From contig NZ_CP045067.1 in assembly GCF_016864015.1 (NCBI RefSeq), positions 3,172,001 to 3,236,000 on the forward strand: DNA of 64,000 bases. The letters run 5' to 3'. This stretch comes from Lacinutrix sp. WUR7. GTDB lineage: Bacteria; Bacteroidota; Bacteroidia; Flavobacteriales; Flavobacteriaceae. Position 1 is the stretch's first letter. The number at the start of each line of letters is the position of its first letter. The notes under the pieces are model-generated. The model was given only the letters and a program-made list of their open reading frames with translations, was not told where the DNA came from and did not search any database. A program made the translations under genes and the position numbers. Positions 16,577 through 25,742 of this stretch are shown one piece after another.

Positions 16577-17797
16577 ATGAGACTATTAAATTTATTCAAA
16601 ATAGCTTTTAAAGCCATCGTTCTTAATACAACTAGAACATTACTAACCATGTTAGGAATCATTATTGGTGTAGCATCGGTAATTGCAATGTTAGCAATAG
16701 GTGAAGGCTCTAAAGAAAGTATTCGCGAAAATATTTCGGCTATGGGTTCTAATATTATTACGATAAGGCCAGCGACTACTACAAGTAGTGGAGTTCGGCC
16801 AAGTGCAGCTGAGATGCAAACACTTACCCTTAAAGATTATGAAGCCGTTAAAGATCAAGCCACCTTTTTAAGTTATGCAACACCATTGGTAAATGGTGGC
16901 GGACAAGTTATAAACGGTTCCAATAACTGGCCAAGTACTATTTATGGCGTAAATCCAGATTATCTCAAAATTAAAGTAGTCGATTTACAAAGCGGCAGTA
17001 TGTTTACAGATGCCGAAGTAAAAACGGCTTCTAAAGTGGCACTTATTGGGCAAACGGTCGTGGACAATGTGTTTCCTGATGGGCAAGATCCTATTGGACA
17101 GATGATTCGTTTTAATAATATTCCATTTAAAGTGATTGGTGTATTAGAAGTAAAAGGAGAAAACACCTTTGGTCAAGACCAAGATGATGTGGTTATTGCA
17201 CCATATACAACCGTACAAAAACGTATTTTGGCTATTGATTATATCAATCAAATTATGGCTTCGGCAGTAAGTGAAGACGATGCGCCAAATGCTGTTACTG
17301 AAGTCTCAGAAATTATGAGAATTCAACATAAAATATCTAATGGAAATAATGACGATTTTAGTGTACAGTCTATGGAAGAATTAATTTCGACGTTTAGTTC
17401 TACAAGCGAGATGCTAACTATTCTTTTAGTAGCAGTTGCAGGTATATCGCTATTAATTGGAGGTATTGGTATTATGAATATTATGTATGTTTCTGTAAAA
17501 GAAAGAACTAAAGAAATTGGTTTGCGCATGGCAGTAGGCGCAAAAGGAGCAGATATTTTAATGCAATTTTTAATTGAAGCTATTTTAATAAGTATAACTG
17601 GTGGACTTCTAGGTGTTTTGTTAGGACTTGGATCCACAGTATTTATAGAAAAATTCTTAAATTGGCCTACTAGCGTGGCTTTATATTCTATAGTAATTTC
17701 ATTTGCTGTTTGTGCGGTAACAGGTATCTTTTTTGGATGGTATCCTGCAAGAAAAGCATCGGCTTTAGACCCAATAACCGCTTTACGTTACGAATAA
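16577..17797 (+). CDS. MacB-like ABC transporter permease (FtsX domain)
   Basis: The protein has 406 aa. The first TM (about 19-43, TLLTMLGIIIGVASVIAMLA) is followed by the large periplasmic MacB_PCD domain (about 50-270) and three C-terminal TM helices in an FtsX domain (LLVAVAGISLLIGGIGIMNI, VSVKERTKEIGLRMAVGAKG, TGIFFGWYPARKASALDPIT). The coupling motif ERTKEIGLRMAVGA is diagnostic of MacB. It is a mechanotransmission-type permease, so the substrate is probably handled in the periplasm rather than carried across the inner membrane. The gene starts 5 bp after the ATPase stop and 6 bp before the kinase gene. Confidence 0.88.
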   Translation: MRLLNLFKIAFKAIVLNTTRTLLTMLGIIIGVASVIAMLAIGEGSKESIRENISAMGSNIITIRPATTTSSGVRPSAAEMQTLTLKDYEAVKDQATFLSYATPLVNGGGQVINGSNNWPSTIYGVNPDYLKIKVVDLQSGSMFTDAEVKTASKVALIGQTVVDNVFPDGQDPIGQMIRFNNIPFKVIGVLEVKGENTFGQDQDDVVIAPYTTVQKRILAIDYINQIMASAVSEDDAPNAVTEVSEIMRIQHKISNGNNDDFSVQSMEELISTFSSTSEMLTILLVAVAGISLLIGGIGIMNIMYVSVKERTKEIGLRMAVGAKGADILMQFLIEAILISITGGLLGVLLGLGSTVFIEKFLNWPTSVALYSIVISFAVCAVTGIFFGWYPARKASALDPITALRYE

Positions 17798-17803
17798 TAA
17801 ATT

Positions 17804-18841
17804 ATGTATAAAAAGAAAACCATAACCGTAGTATCACATTTGCTTGTATGGCTTACACTATTGTGTGTGCCATACTTGCTATCCTACGGCGAAGAACAAG
17901 AAATTAATAGGGTTATAGCACATTTCTGGGTCCCATTATTCTTTTCGTCCATCATATTTTATATCAACTTTTTTGTGTTTGTAGACCGCTTGTTATTTTC
18001 CAAAAAATCACTGCAGTTTATTATTCTAAATGCAGTAATGATTATCTTCTTCTTATTTTTAAAAGAATATATTGAAGACACCTTCTTTCAGGAAATTTCT
18101 AAGCAACGTTTGGCAAATACAAATAGAGTAAAGCCTCCATTTAAAATGGCTATTTATATACAATTGCTAACTTACTTAGCGCCTTTATTCTTTTCGGTGG
18201 CATTAAAGTCTACAATGCGATGGGCAAAAACAGAAACAGAACGTAAAGAGGCTGCGAATTTTAAATTGGAATCGGAGTTACAGCATTTGCACTATCAGTT
18301 GCAACCGCATTTCTTTTTTAATTCTTTAAATAATATTTATTCTTTAGTCGATATTTCGCCAGATCAAGCCAAATCTTCTATACATAGTTTGAGTAAGTTG
18401 ATGCGCTATATGTTATATGAAACTAATGTAGAATCCATTCCTCTTACTAAAGAAATTGATTTTCTTAAAAAGTATATCGATTTAATGAAGTTACGAGTAT
18501 CGGACAAAACATCTGTTAGTTATAGTTTTCCTATTAAAGATACCGGCATCCAAATTGCACCTTTATTGTTTATTTCATTAATCGAAAATGCTTTTAAACA
18601 CGGTGTTTCTGCCACCAAACTAAGTAGTATTGATATTAACATGACTTGTGATGATAAAACCGTTTTATTTTCTGTGGAAAACAATAATTTCCCGAAGATA
18701 ACAGACGATAAAAGTGGCTCTGGTATTGGACTTCAAAATTTAGAAAAGCGTTTGGAGTTATTGTATGCAGATAAATTCAGTTTTAAAACTATCGTAAAAA
18801 ACGATCGATTTTTAGTAACATTAAAAATAGAAACTAGTTAA
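17804..18841 (+). CDS. LytS-type sensor histidine kinase in the efflux operon
   Basis: The protein has 345 aa. Four membrane helices occupy about residues 10-150, with no periplasmic sensor domain worth the name. A coiled linker leads to the His_kinase box LHYQLQPHFFFNSLNNIYSL with the phospho-acceptor His, the N-box FISLIENAFKHGVS, and the glycine box GSGIGLQNLEKRL. It is co-transcribed with the tolC-macA-macB genes and its regulator (4-bp gap), so sensing is probably tied to efflux activity or to membrane stress. Confidence 0.87.
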   Translation: MYKKKTITVVSHLLVWLTLLCVPYLLSYGEEQEINRVIAHFWVPLFFSSIIFYINFFVFVDRLLFSKKSLQFIILNAVMIIFFLFLKEYIEDTFFQEISKQRLANTNRVKPPFKMAIYIQLLTYLAPLFFSVALKSTMRWAKTETERKEAANFKLESELQHLHYQLQPHFFFNSLNNIYSLVDISPDQAKSSIHSLSKLMRYMLYETNVESIPLTKEIDFLKKYIDLMKLRVSDKTSVSYSFPIKDTGIQIAPLLFISLIENAFKHGVSATKLSSIDINMTCDDKTVLFSVENNNFPKITDDKSGSGIGLQNLEKRLELLYADKFSFKTIVKNDRFLVTLKIETS

Positions 18842-18845
18842 ACGT

Positions 18846-19574
18846 ATGAGCACTATAAAAATCACCTGTATTATTGTAGACGATGAGCCTATGGCTCTTA
18901 ATTTGGTAGAAAGTTATGTGGAGAAAACACCTTTTTTAGAACTAAAACAAAAATGCAGTAGCGCTATTGAGGCTTTGGAATTTATTAAAAAAGAACCTGT
19001 AGACTTACTGTTTTTAGACATACAAATGCCAGATTTAACAGGCTTAGAATTTTCTAAAATGCTACCGAAAGAAACACGTGTTATTTTTACAACGGCTTTT
19101 GATCAATATGCTTTGGAAGGCTTTAAAGTAGAAGCTTTAGACTATTTGTTGAAACCTTTTGATTATGCCGAGTTTCTAGCAGCAGCCAATAAAGCTAATA
19201 GTTGGTTCTCCTTGGTAAAAGGAAAGCAACAAAACATGGTTTCTGAAGAAAAGGAATTTCTTTTTGTAAAATCAGAATACAAACAACTACGTATTAAACT
19301 AGCAGACGTATTGTATTTTGAAGGATTAAAAGATTATATCAAGATATGGTTAAAGGATAATCCGAAACCTATTTTAACGCTAATGAGCTTAAAAGCATTA
19401 GAAGAAGAATTACCAGAAACGCAATTTATGCGTGTACATCGTTCGTTTATTGTATCGCTAAAAAACATAGATGTTATAGAGCGTAGTCAAATTATTATCA
19501 ATGACCAACGTATCACTGTTTCGGAGCAATACAAATCCAAATTTTTAGAATTCATTAATAATAACTCCCTTTAA
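18846..19574 (+). CDS. LytTR-family response regulator, partner of the efflux LytS
   Basis: The protein has 242 aa. The receiver domain (residues 1-120) has the acidic pair DDE (12-14), the phospho-acceptor Asp58 in LLFLDIQMPD, Thr in FTTAF and Lys in YLLKPF. The LytTR DNA-binding domain (about 140-240) has FLFVKSEYKQLRIKLADVLY, YIKIWL and MRVHRSFIVSLKNID. LytTR domains bind direct-repeat DNA sites. Plausible targets are its own operon and the DUF6515 gene at 20.2 kb, whose promoter resembles the one at 37.2 kb (see findings). Confidence 0.87.
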   Translation: MSTIKITCIIVDDEPMALNLVESYVEKTPFLELKQKCSSAIEALEFIKKEPVDLLFLDIQMPDLTGLEFSKMLPKETRVIFTTAFDQYALEGFKVEALDYLLKPFDYAEFLAAANKANSWFSLVKGKQQNMVSEEKEFLFVKSEYKQLRIKLADVLYFEGLKDYIKIWLKDNPKPILTLMSLKALEEELPETQFMRVHRSFIVSLKNIDVIERSQIIINDQRITVSEQYKSKFLEFINNNSL

Positions 19575-19657
19575 AACAATTCGTCTATAAAATCAACCCT
19601 TTAATAGAATAATTAAAACATAACTCTAATCAAGAGTGTATTAATTAAAGGTAAAGG

Positions 19658-19665
19658 TATTTTTG
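19658..19665 (+). promoter_or_regulatory. -7 promoter element, EF-hand lipoprotein
   Basis: TATTTTTG matches TAnnTTTG, 50 bp before the ATG at 19716. No clear -33 TTTG is seen. Confidence 0.4.
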
Positions 19666-19715
19666 CCGAAAATTAAATATAAAATTAATTACCAATATAA
19701 ATACAAATACAAATT

Positions 19716-20015
19716 ATGAAAAAAGTAGTACTTACATTAGCAATTGCAATAGGTTTATTTAGCTGTGATAGCGTGAAAAACGTTAACACATCATCGGTAT
19801 CTCAAGCAGCAACATTATTAGGATCATTAAGTTCAAACTCCACAGTGCAACAAATCACTAGTCTTTTTAGCTTATTAGACACTAATAATGATGAAGCTAT
19901 TAGTTCTACCGAAGCTATTGGTTCTGTTGCAGATAATTTTAATGTTTTGGATACAGATAGTAGTTCAAGTTTAAACCTTTCAGAATTAACTGGTTTATTA
20001 GGATTATTAAAATAA
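19716..20015 (+). CDS. EF-hand-like lipoprotein, 99 aa
   Basis: The signal peptide ends in a lipobox (IGLFSC, Cys17), so the protein is lipid-anchored. The middle is Ser/Thr/Gln-rich. Two calcium-loop-like segments follow: DTNNDEAISSTEA (about 54-66) and DTDSSSSLNLSEL (about 78-90), each with Asp at loop positions 1 and 3 and Glu at 12, as in EF-hands. The protein probably binds calcium at the cell envelope. It follows the LytTR gene after 141 bp with its own promoter and a strong terminator. It may be a target of the upstream regulator, which is inference. Confidence 0.7.
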   Translation: MKKVVLTLAIAIGLFSCDSVKNVNTSSVSQAATLLGSLSSNSTVQQITSLFSLLDTNNDEAISSTEAIGSVADNFNVLDTDSSSSLNLSELTGLLGLLK

Positions 20016-20041
20016 TTTTAATATTTCAATAGTTTAAAAGC

Positions 20042-20072
20042 AAGGTATACTTTCGTAGTATACCTTTTTTTG
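20042..20072 (+). terminator. Terminator after the EF-hand lipoprotein
   Basis: A 10-bp perfect stem (AAGGTATACT against AGTATACCTT) with a 5-nt loop is followed by T7. Confidence 0.8.
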
Positions 20073-20104
20073 TTTCCATAAATAAAATCTACATAGATAA
20101 AAAA

Positions 20105-20143
20105 ATCCTGTTTGTAGATAGAATATAGGCAACTGTCTATTTG
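20105..20143 (+). promoter_or_regulatory. Promoter/operator shared with the 37.2-kb locus
   Basis: The -33 TTTG is at 20111-20114 and TCTATTTG (7 of 8 to TAnnTTTG) is at 20136-20143, with a 21-nt spacer. The region around the -33 (ATCCTgTTTGTAGATA) and the spacer end AGGCA recur with the same spacing at 37229-37267. It drives the DUF6515 gene that starts at 20243. Confidence 0.55.
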
Positions 20144-20242
20144 CTTTTTTATAGTTCTTTTATGTGTATATCTTTAAACTATTCCTATTAAAAATAGTCT
20201 TAATAGGTAATAAATAAAGTTTAACCTTTAAAAAATTGAATT

Positions 20243-20818
20243 ATGAAAACATTTATAAAAACACTGGTTTTACCAACCTTATTTATGGTTGCGGTTAGCA
20301 CGCAGGTTTCTGCACAAACACGTCGTAATACTACAACGACCACTGTAAAAAGTAAAGTAAACACCAAAAGAATAGCTAGTACGAAAGTGACTTATAAAAC
20401 CCCTAAAAAGAAAGTGGTTTCTGTAAGAAATGTACCAAACAAAACTATAATTAACCACAAAGGTCAAAACTATTATTATGCAAATAACCAATATTACACA
20501 CAGTCTAGAGGTCGTTATATTGTTATAGCACCAAAGGTTGGTTTTAGAATAAAAGTATTACCTACAAATTATAGACGTGTGCATTTTAATAACCACAACT
20601 ATTTTAATGTGAATGGTATCTTTTACATCCAAATAAATAATGAATATGAAGTAGTAGATCCAGAAGTAGGCACTGTAGTATATGAGCTTCCAGAGGATTA
20701 TGAAAAAGTAGTAATAGACGGTCAGAATTATTATGAATACGCTAATATTCTATACGAAAAAGTACAAGTGGATGGTACTAGAGCGTATGAAGTAGTTGGT
20801 ATTATAGATATGCAATAA
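20243..20818 (+). CDS. DUF6515-family exported protein
   Basis: The protein has 191 aa with a signal peptide (residues 1-24, ending STQVSAQ). A basic Thr/Lys-rich linker (about 25-65) is followed by three repeats of the pattern Tyr-rich hairpin plus hydrophobic strand: GQNYYYANNQYYTQSRGRYI, HNYFNVNGIFYIQINNEYEV, GQNYYEYANILYEKVQVDG. Two have the linking VxPxVGxxVxxLPxxY. That repeat is typical of the DUF6515 family, which is exported and of unknown role, possibly cell-surface or biofilm related. The promoter looks LytTR-controlled. A strong bidirectional-looking terminator follows. Confidence 0.7.
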   Translation: MKTFIKTLVLPTLFMVAVSTQVSAQTRRNTTTTTVKSKVNTKRIASTKVTYKTPKKKVVSVRNVPNKTIINHKGQNYYYANNQYYTQSRGRYIVIAPKVGFRIKVLPTNYRRVHFNNHNYFNVNGIFYIQINNEYEVVDPEVGTVVYELPEDYEKVVIDGQNYYEYANILYEKVQVDGTRAYEVVGIIDMQ

Positions 20819-20830
20819 TATAATTAAAAC

Positions 20831-20870
20831 AAAAGCCTATTAAAACAACTGTTTTTAATAGGCTTTTTTT
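20831..20870. terminator. Bidirectional terminator between convergent genes
   Basis: AAAAGCCTATTAAAA (20831-20845) pairs with the matching right arm ending near 20866 over about 15 bp, with T-runs on both strands. It separates the DUF6515 gene from the 3' end of the copper operon. Confidence 0.8.
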
Positions 20871-20897
20871 GGTTTCAAAATGAAGAATGGAAAGCTG

Positions 20898-21314
20898 TTA
20901 TTCTTTCGACTCTCCAGATTGATTCATCTTCATTTCATGATCATATTTACAACAACCTGGTAAGTTTTCATAAGCTGCTTCACTTCCTAGAACTTTATCG
21001 GTATCATAACCAGAAGCTGCAACCGCATTATGAATAGCCATGGCATCGGTTTTCGTATCATCAAAAGAAACCTCTATTTTCTTTTTATCTACATCCCAAT
21101 TTACTTTAGATACTCCAGCTACAGCATTCGCTGCTTTTTCTATGGTACTTTTACACATACCACAGTTGCCGCGTACGCCAAAAGAAATATCGGCCATAGC
21201 CATTTCGTTAGATATTTCAGTAGTTGTTGTTTCTGTTTCTTGTTTGGTTTCGTTTTTACAACTTGTCAAACTCACTGTAGCTAATACTGCTAGACTTAAA
21301 ATTATTTTTTTCAT
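20898..21314 (-). CDS. Heavy-metal-associated lipoprotein, 138 aa
   Basis: The signal peptide has a lipobox (VSLTSC, Cys19). An HMA domain (about 42-110) carries the metal motif GNCGMC (residues about 50-55) and the usual babbab pattern (VNWDVDKKKIEVSFDD, GYDTDKV). The C-terminus has an additional possible metal site, GCCKYDHEMKM. It is probably a periplasm-facing copper chaperone or trap handing Cu(I) to CusABC. It is last in the minus-strand metal operon, after the small 51-aa membrane protein. Confidence 0.8.
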   Translation of the reverse strand: MKKIILSLAVLATVSLTSCKNETKQETETTTTEISNEMAMADISFGVRGNCGMCKSTIEKAANAVAGVSKVNWDVDKKKIEVSFDDTKTDAMAIHNAVAASGYDTDKVLGSEAAYENLPGCCKYDHEMKMNQSGESKE

Positions 21315-21340
21315 GGTTTAAAATTTTATGTATTCGTTAT

Positions 21341-21496
21341 TTATTTAATTACTTGTAAAGCCCATACTATTAATAAAAATCCTACGCCTGTTAAAGCTGG
21401 AGCTGGAATTTTCATTATCACACCAATAGCAAGCATCGCTATTGCTGTTAAAGCAAGTAGAACGCTTATAATATTTAATTTCTTTATTCTAGTCAT
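21341..21496 (-). CDS. Small membrane protein in the copper operon, 51 aa
   Basis: The ORF runs from ATG 21496 to TAA 21341. It has a basic N-terminus (MTRIKKLN) and two hydrophobic helices (IISVLLALTAIAMLAIGVIM and VGFLLIVWALQVI) separated by a KIPAPALTG turn. It lies between the CusB gene (27-bp gap) and the HMA lipoprotein in the same direction, so it is likely part of the operon. I do not recognise the family. A two-helix hairpin in an efflux operon could be a small accessory subunit, but that is inference. Confidence 0.6.
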   Translation of the reverse strand: MTRIKKLNIISVLLALTAIAMLAIGVIMKIPAPALTGVGFLLIVWALQVIK

Positions 21497-21523
21497 CCTA
21501 TATTCGTTTTTTAATGTTATTAT

Positions 21524-23239
21524 TTATTTGATTTCTTCAATGACACTTCCACAAGTTATCATGGCATCTCCATAATAAGGATTTCGAATATCCTTGTCAT
21601 TACTCAGCCACATGGCACCATTGTTATTATTTGCCATTGGGCATTTCTGAACATATAATGTGGTATCTAAAGTCCCCATATTCATAGTTAATGCTACTAT
21701 ATTTTCATTGAGTATTACAAAATGTGCACGTTGCTTTTCTATTTCGTTATTTTCGGAAATCGCTTTTAGCATAGATCGTGTTTTATTAAAATGTACTAAT
21801 TCCACTTTTCCTAAATTCGCGGAATCGAAATTTTGTGTTTTCTGATACATAGTACTAGCGATATCGGAAACAGTTTTCCCATCGCTTACAATAAAGGCAT
21901 CTTTCATCTTTAGGTACATAGGAAGTATTTCTTTAAACTCTTTTTGAAAATGGGCAGGGAACGTCATTTTCATAACTTCCATAGCTGGTTTGGATGCTGA
22001 TGTATTGGATGTATTCATCATCGATTTCTTACCTTGTAATTGTGCCGCTGCGTCTACGGTAAAAGTCCCGTTGGTTACAATTTCATCTTCCTTTTGCAAA
22101 CCTTCTAAAACGGGATAATTACTTCCTATTTGGTTTCCGATTGTAATTTCTCGCATTTCAAAAACGGGTGCTGTAGGATTGGTTTTTACATATACTACCG
22201 AACGTTTTCCTGTCCATAAAACAGCAGAAGCAGGAATGGTTAATACTTCTTCTTCGTTGGTAGCATTGGCAATTGCTTTTAATTTACCTTCCACAAACAT
22301 TCCAGGTTTAAACACACCTTCTTTATTATTCAGTACCACTCTTAATTTTACGGTTCTTGTTTTGGTATCTAAAATAGGATCTATAAAATCCACTTTCCCA
22401 TTAAATGTTTTATCCGGATAGGCATTCGTTGTTACCACAACAGCTTGTCCTTTTTTAACTTGGCTGATTTGATTTTCATACACATCAAAATTTGCCCAAA
22501 CGGTATTTAAATTTGACACTTTAAAAATAGGTTTCCCATCCATAATATGCGAACCTTCGTTGATTGCGATTTCGGTAACCACACCAGAAACATGCGAGTA
22601 AATAGTAAAACTTGTTTTTACTTGTCCGCTTTGTTCTACTTCTTCCAATTGCGGACCGTGAATCATCCAATTCTTAAATTTGTTCTTCACCGCATTATAT
22701 AATTGTGGCTGGGTTGCTTTTAATTTATATGCTGTAATTAATTCCTGCTGTGCAGCAACAAGATCTGGTGAATATATTTTAGCAATTGCTTGTCCTTTTC
22801 TCACTTGTTCTCCTAAGGAATTCACATACAGTTTTTCTATTCTTCCGTCAAAATGAGCAGGCATGGTTGCTGTTTCATTTTCATTCTCCGTAATTTTCCC
22901 AGATAAAACAAAACCGGAATCTGCATCGTAACTACTTGTACCAACCATAGAAGTTTGAATGTTGGCCAATGCCATTGCATTTTCAGAAAGCTTAAATTGA
23001 TCTGCTAGTAAGCCGTCCGAATTACTTTTTACCGGAATTAAATCCATGCCACAAATAGGACAATCTCCTGGTTCGGATTGCATGATTTGTGGATGCATGG
23101 AGCAAGTCCACATAGTACTATTCTCTACTATTTCATTATGTTTATGTTCTACCTCTTTATTGGAAGAATCTCCAAAAAGGAATGCTCCCAAAAGTAAACC
23201 GACAGCTAATACTGCAATATAAAGGATATATTTTTTCAT
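21524..23239 (-). CDS. cusB: CusB-like periplasmic adaptor with heavy-metal-binding and DUF3347 domains
   Basis: The protein has 571 aa from ATG 23239, chosen over an upstream in-frame ATG at 23281 that lies inside copA. An N-terminal anchor (residues 1-22) is followed by a YHS-like heavy-metal-binding domain (WTCSMHPQI, CPICGMDLIPV), the barrel-sandwich hybrid and alpha-hairpin of RND adaptors (GRIEKLYVNSLGEQVRKGQ, IYSPDLVAAQQEL), a beta-barrel, and a C-terminal DUF3347 domain (FKEILPMYLKMKDAFIVSDG) ending in CGSVIEE. It links CusA to the CusC channel and probably passes on Cu(I)/Ag(I). It starts 4 bp after the copA stop. Confidence 0.87.
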   Translation of the reverse strand: MKKYILYIAVLAVGLLLGAFLFGDSSNKEVEHKHNEIVENSTMWTCSMHPQIMQSEPGDCPICGMDLIPVKSNSDGLLADQFKLSENAMALANIQTSMVGTSSYDADSGFVLSGKITENENETATMPAHFDGRIEKLYVNSLGEQVRKGQAIAKIYSPDLVAAQQELITAYKLKATQPQLYNAVKNKFKNWMIHGPQLEEVEQSGQVKTSFTIYSHVSGVVTEIAINEGSHIMDGKPIFKVSNLNTVWANFDVYENQISQVKKGQAVVVTTNAYPDKTFNGKVDFIDPILDTKTRTVKLRVVLNNKEGVFKPGMFVEGKLKAIANATNEEEVLTIPASAVLWTGKRSVVYVKTNPTAPVFEMREITIGNQIGSNYPVLEGLQKEDEIVTNGTFTVDAAAQLQGKKSMMNTSNTSASKPAMEVMKMTFPAHFQKEFKEILPMYLKMKDAFIVSDGKTVSDIASTMYQKTQNFDSANLGKVELVHFNKTRSMLKAISENNEIEKQRAHFVILNENIVALTMNMGTLDTTLYVQKCPMANNNNGAMWLSNDKDIRNPYYGDAMITCGSVIEEIK

Positions 23240-23243
23240 TATT

Positions 23244-25742
23244 TTATATTTTAATTCTTCGTAATCGTAATGCATTTGCAATCACCGAAACTGAGCTAAA
23301 ACTCATCGCTAATGCCGCAATCATTGGAGATAGTAAAATTCCAAAAACCGGAAATAAAACACCTGCCGCAATTGGTATTCCGACCGTGTTATAGATCAAT
23401 GCGAAAAACAGATTTTGCTTAATGTTTTTCATTACTGCCACACTTAAATGTTGTGCTTTCACAATGCCGTGTAAATCGCCTTTTACTAAAGTAATCATGG
23501 CACTTTCAATAGCGACATCGGTTCCTGTTCCCATTGCAATACCAACATCACTTTTAGCCAATGCTGGTGCATCATTAATTCCGTCACCAGCCACAGCGAC
23601 CACTTTTCCTTCCTTTTGTAATTTCTCTACTTCTTGCAGTTTATTTTCCGGTAACATACTTGCTTTAAAATCGGCAAGATGCAACTCCGAAGCCACAGCT
23701 TGTGCAGTATCGTAATTATCTCCGGTAAGCATAACAACAGCAATACCTTTATCCTGAAGTGCTTTAATCGCTTTTGCGCTAGTTGCTTTTATTTTGTCTC
23801 CAATAACCACGTAACCAACTACTGTTTTGTCTACGGATACATAGGAAACGGTCTTTCCTTGTTTCTGGTATGTTTTGGCTTCTTCCGCCATTTCGGGAGT
23901 AATCTCTGCATGGGCATAATCCATCATTTTAGGATTTCCTAAGGCTACTTTTTTATTGTTTATGGTAGCTTCGACACCTTTTCCGGTAACGGCACTAAAT
24001 CCTTCCGATTTTAGAATTTCTATATTTTGTGCTTTTCCGTATTTTACTGTTGCTTCGGCTAAAGGATGTTCACTATTTATATTTAAAGAAACAATGTATT
24101 GTAGCACTTCTTTATCCGTTAAAACGGCATGAAATGCGGCCGCTTTTTCTACGGTTGGTTTCCCTTCGGTAATGGTTCCTGTTTTATCGATAATTAAAGT
24201 ATCTACTTTTGCCATTCGTTCTAATGCTTCTGCATTTTTCACCAATACACCATTTTGCGCACCTTTACCAACACCAACCATTATAGACATTGGTGTCGCT
24301 AAACCTAGCGCACACGGACAAGCAATAATTAAAACTGCGATGGCATTTACAAAGGCATATACGTAAACCGGTTCTGGTCCCCAAATGGCCCAAATTGCAA
24401 AAGTGATTAATGAAATGATAACTACAACAGGCACAAAATAACCCGAAACTTTATCCGCTAAATTCTGAATTGGCGCGCGACTTCTACTCGCATCATTCAC
24501 CATTTGAATAATTTGAGAGAGTAGTGTATCACTACCAATTTTTTCTGCTTTCATTAAAAAAGATTGGTTTCCATTAATGGTACCACCACTAACTTTATCG
24601 CCTTTAGATCGATCTACAGGAAGCGGTTCTCCAGAAATCATAGATTCGTCAATAGTCGTATTTCCTTCAGTTATAATACCATCTACGGGGATTTTATCGC
24701 CAGGTTTTACTTTTAGAATATCATGTAAAGCAATCTTATCGATTGGCACTTCCACATCTTCACCATCCATTATTTTGGTTGCTTTATTGGGAGCTAATTT
24801 TAGTAATTCTTTTACTGCAGAATTCGTTTTACTATGCGCACGCGCTTCTAAAAGTTGTCCTAAAAGTACCAATGTAAGAATCACGGTTGCAGCTTCAAAA
24901 TAAACATGAACTGCTCCGGATGCTGTTTTAAATTGACTTGGAAAAAGGTCTGGAAAAAACATTCCGAATACCGAAAATAGCCAAGATACGCCAGCACCAA
25001 TTCCGATAAGGGTAAACATATTTAGATTCCATGTTTTGATACTTCGATATGCACGTTCAAAAAACATCCATGTTGCATAAAACACCACAGGAATGGAAAG
25101 TGCGAACTGTACCCAATTCCATTGTTTCTGTTCTAAAATAGTGTACAACGGATTATTAGGAATCATCTCACTCATCGCAATTAAAAATATGGGTAAGGTG
25201 AATACCACTGCAATCCAAAACTTTTTTAATAGCTTTTTATAGGTTTTCTCTTCTGCGGAAATATCTGGTTTCATGGGCACTAAATCCATACCACAAATAG
25301 GGCAGGAGCCTGGTTCATCTTTTATAACTTCGGGATGCATTGGGCAGGTCCATTGTTCGGTATTAGTAATAGATAGATTTTGTTCTTCTACTAAATCCAT
25401 TCCACAAACCGGACAATCACCAGGCTTGTCGTAAGTTTTATCGCCTTCACAATGCATTGGACAATAGAAAGTTCCGGTGCCATTTTTTGCGGATTGTTTT
25501 TCTTTTGTAACTTCTACGTGTGGATGGTCTCCTAAGTTATGAATGCTATATCGTCCGCCATCGTTTTCAAGTGCTTCTTGAAATTTCTCCAATGGAATAT
25601 GTTTTTCTATTTCGATGGTTGCTTCTGCTTTTTCTAAATCTACCGAAGCTTTAGAAACACCTTTTACTTTAGAAAGGGTTTCTTCAACATGACTGCGACA
25701 ACCGTTGCAAGTCATTCCATGTATGTGATAGGTATGTTTCAT
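23244..25742 (-). CDS. copA: Copper-translocating P1B-type ATPase
   Basis: The protein has 832 aa. The N-terminal HMA domain has GMTCNGC (residues 9-15). Two YHS-like heavy-metal-binding modules follow at about 90-125 and 132-165 (each with HC/HP and CPVCGMDL or CPICGMDLVPM). Eight TM helices carry the metal-site motif CPC in IACPCALGLATP, the phosphorylation site DKTGT, TGEP-type actuator SGEPLPVD, and GDGINDAPAL. The CPC motif and HMA signature indicate Cu(I) export to the periplasm. Its ATG overlaps the TolC-family gene's TAA by one base (TAATG), which shows translational coupling. The tandem YHS-type modules recur in CusB here. Confidence 0.9.
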   Translation of the reverse strand: MKHTYHIHGMTCNGCRSHVEETLSKVKGVSKASVDLEKAEATIEIEKHIPLEKFQEALENDGGRYSIHNLGDHPHVEVTKEKQSAKNGTGTFYCPMHCEGDKTYDKPGDCPVCGMDLVEEQNLSITNTEQWTCPMHPEVIKDEPGSCPICGMDLVPMKPDISAEEKTYKKLLKKFWIAVVFTLPIFLIAMSEMIPNNPLYTILEQKQWNWVQFALSIPVVFYATWMFFERAYRSIKTWNLNMFTLIGIGAGVSWLFSVFGMFFPDLFPSQFKTASGAVHVYFEAATVILTLVLLGQLLEARAHSKTNSAVKELLKLAPNKATKIMDGEDVEVPIDKIALHDILKVKPGDKIPVDGIITEGNTTIDESMISGEPLPVDRSKGDKVSGGTINGNQSFLMKAEKIGSDTLLSQIIQMVNDASRSRAPIQNLADKVSGYFVPVVVIISLITFAIWAIWGPEPVYVYAFVNAIAVLIIACPCALGLATPMSIMVGVGKGAQNGVLVKNAEALERMAKVDTLIIDKTGTITEGKPTVEKAAAFHAVLTDKEVLQYIVSLNINSEHPLAEATVKYGKAQNIEILKSEGFSAVTGKGVEATINNKKVALGNPKMMDYAHAEITPEMAEEAKTYQKQGKTVSYVSVDKTVVGYVVIGDKIKATSAKAIKALQDKGIAVVMLTGDNYDTAQAVASELHLADFKASMLPENKLQEVEKLQKEGKVVAVAGDGINDAPALAKSDVGIAMGTGTDVAIESAMITLVKGDLHGIVKAQHLSVAVMKNIKQNLFFALIYNTVGIPIAAGVLFPVFGILLSPMIAALAMSFSSVSVIANALRLRRIKI

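Noticed and set aside
23240-23281. Upstream start for the CusB-like gene
   Set aside because: It lies within copA; ATG 23239 begins a normal signal/anchor segment.
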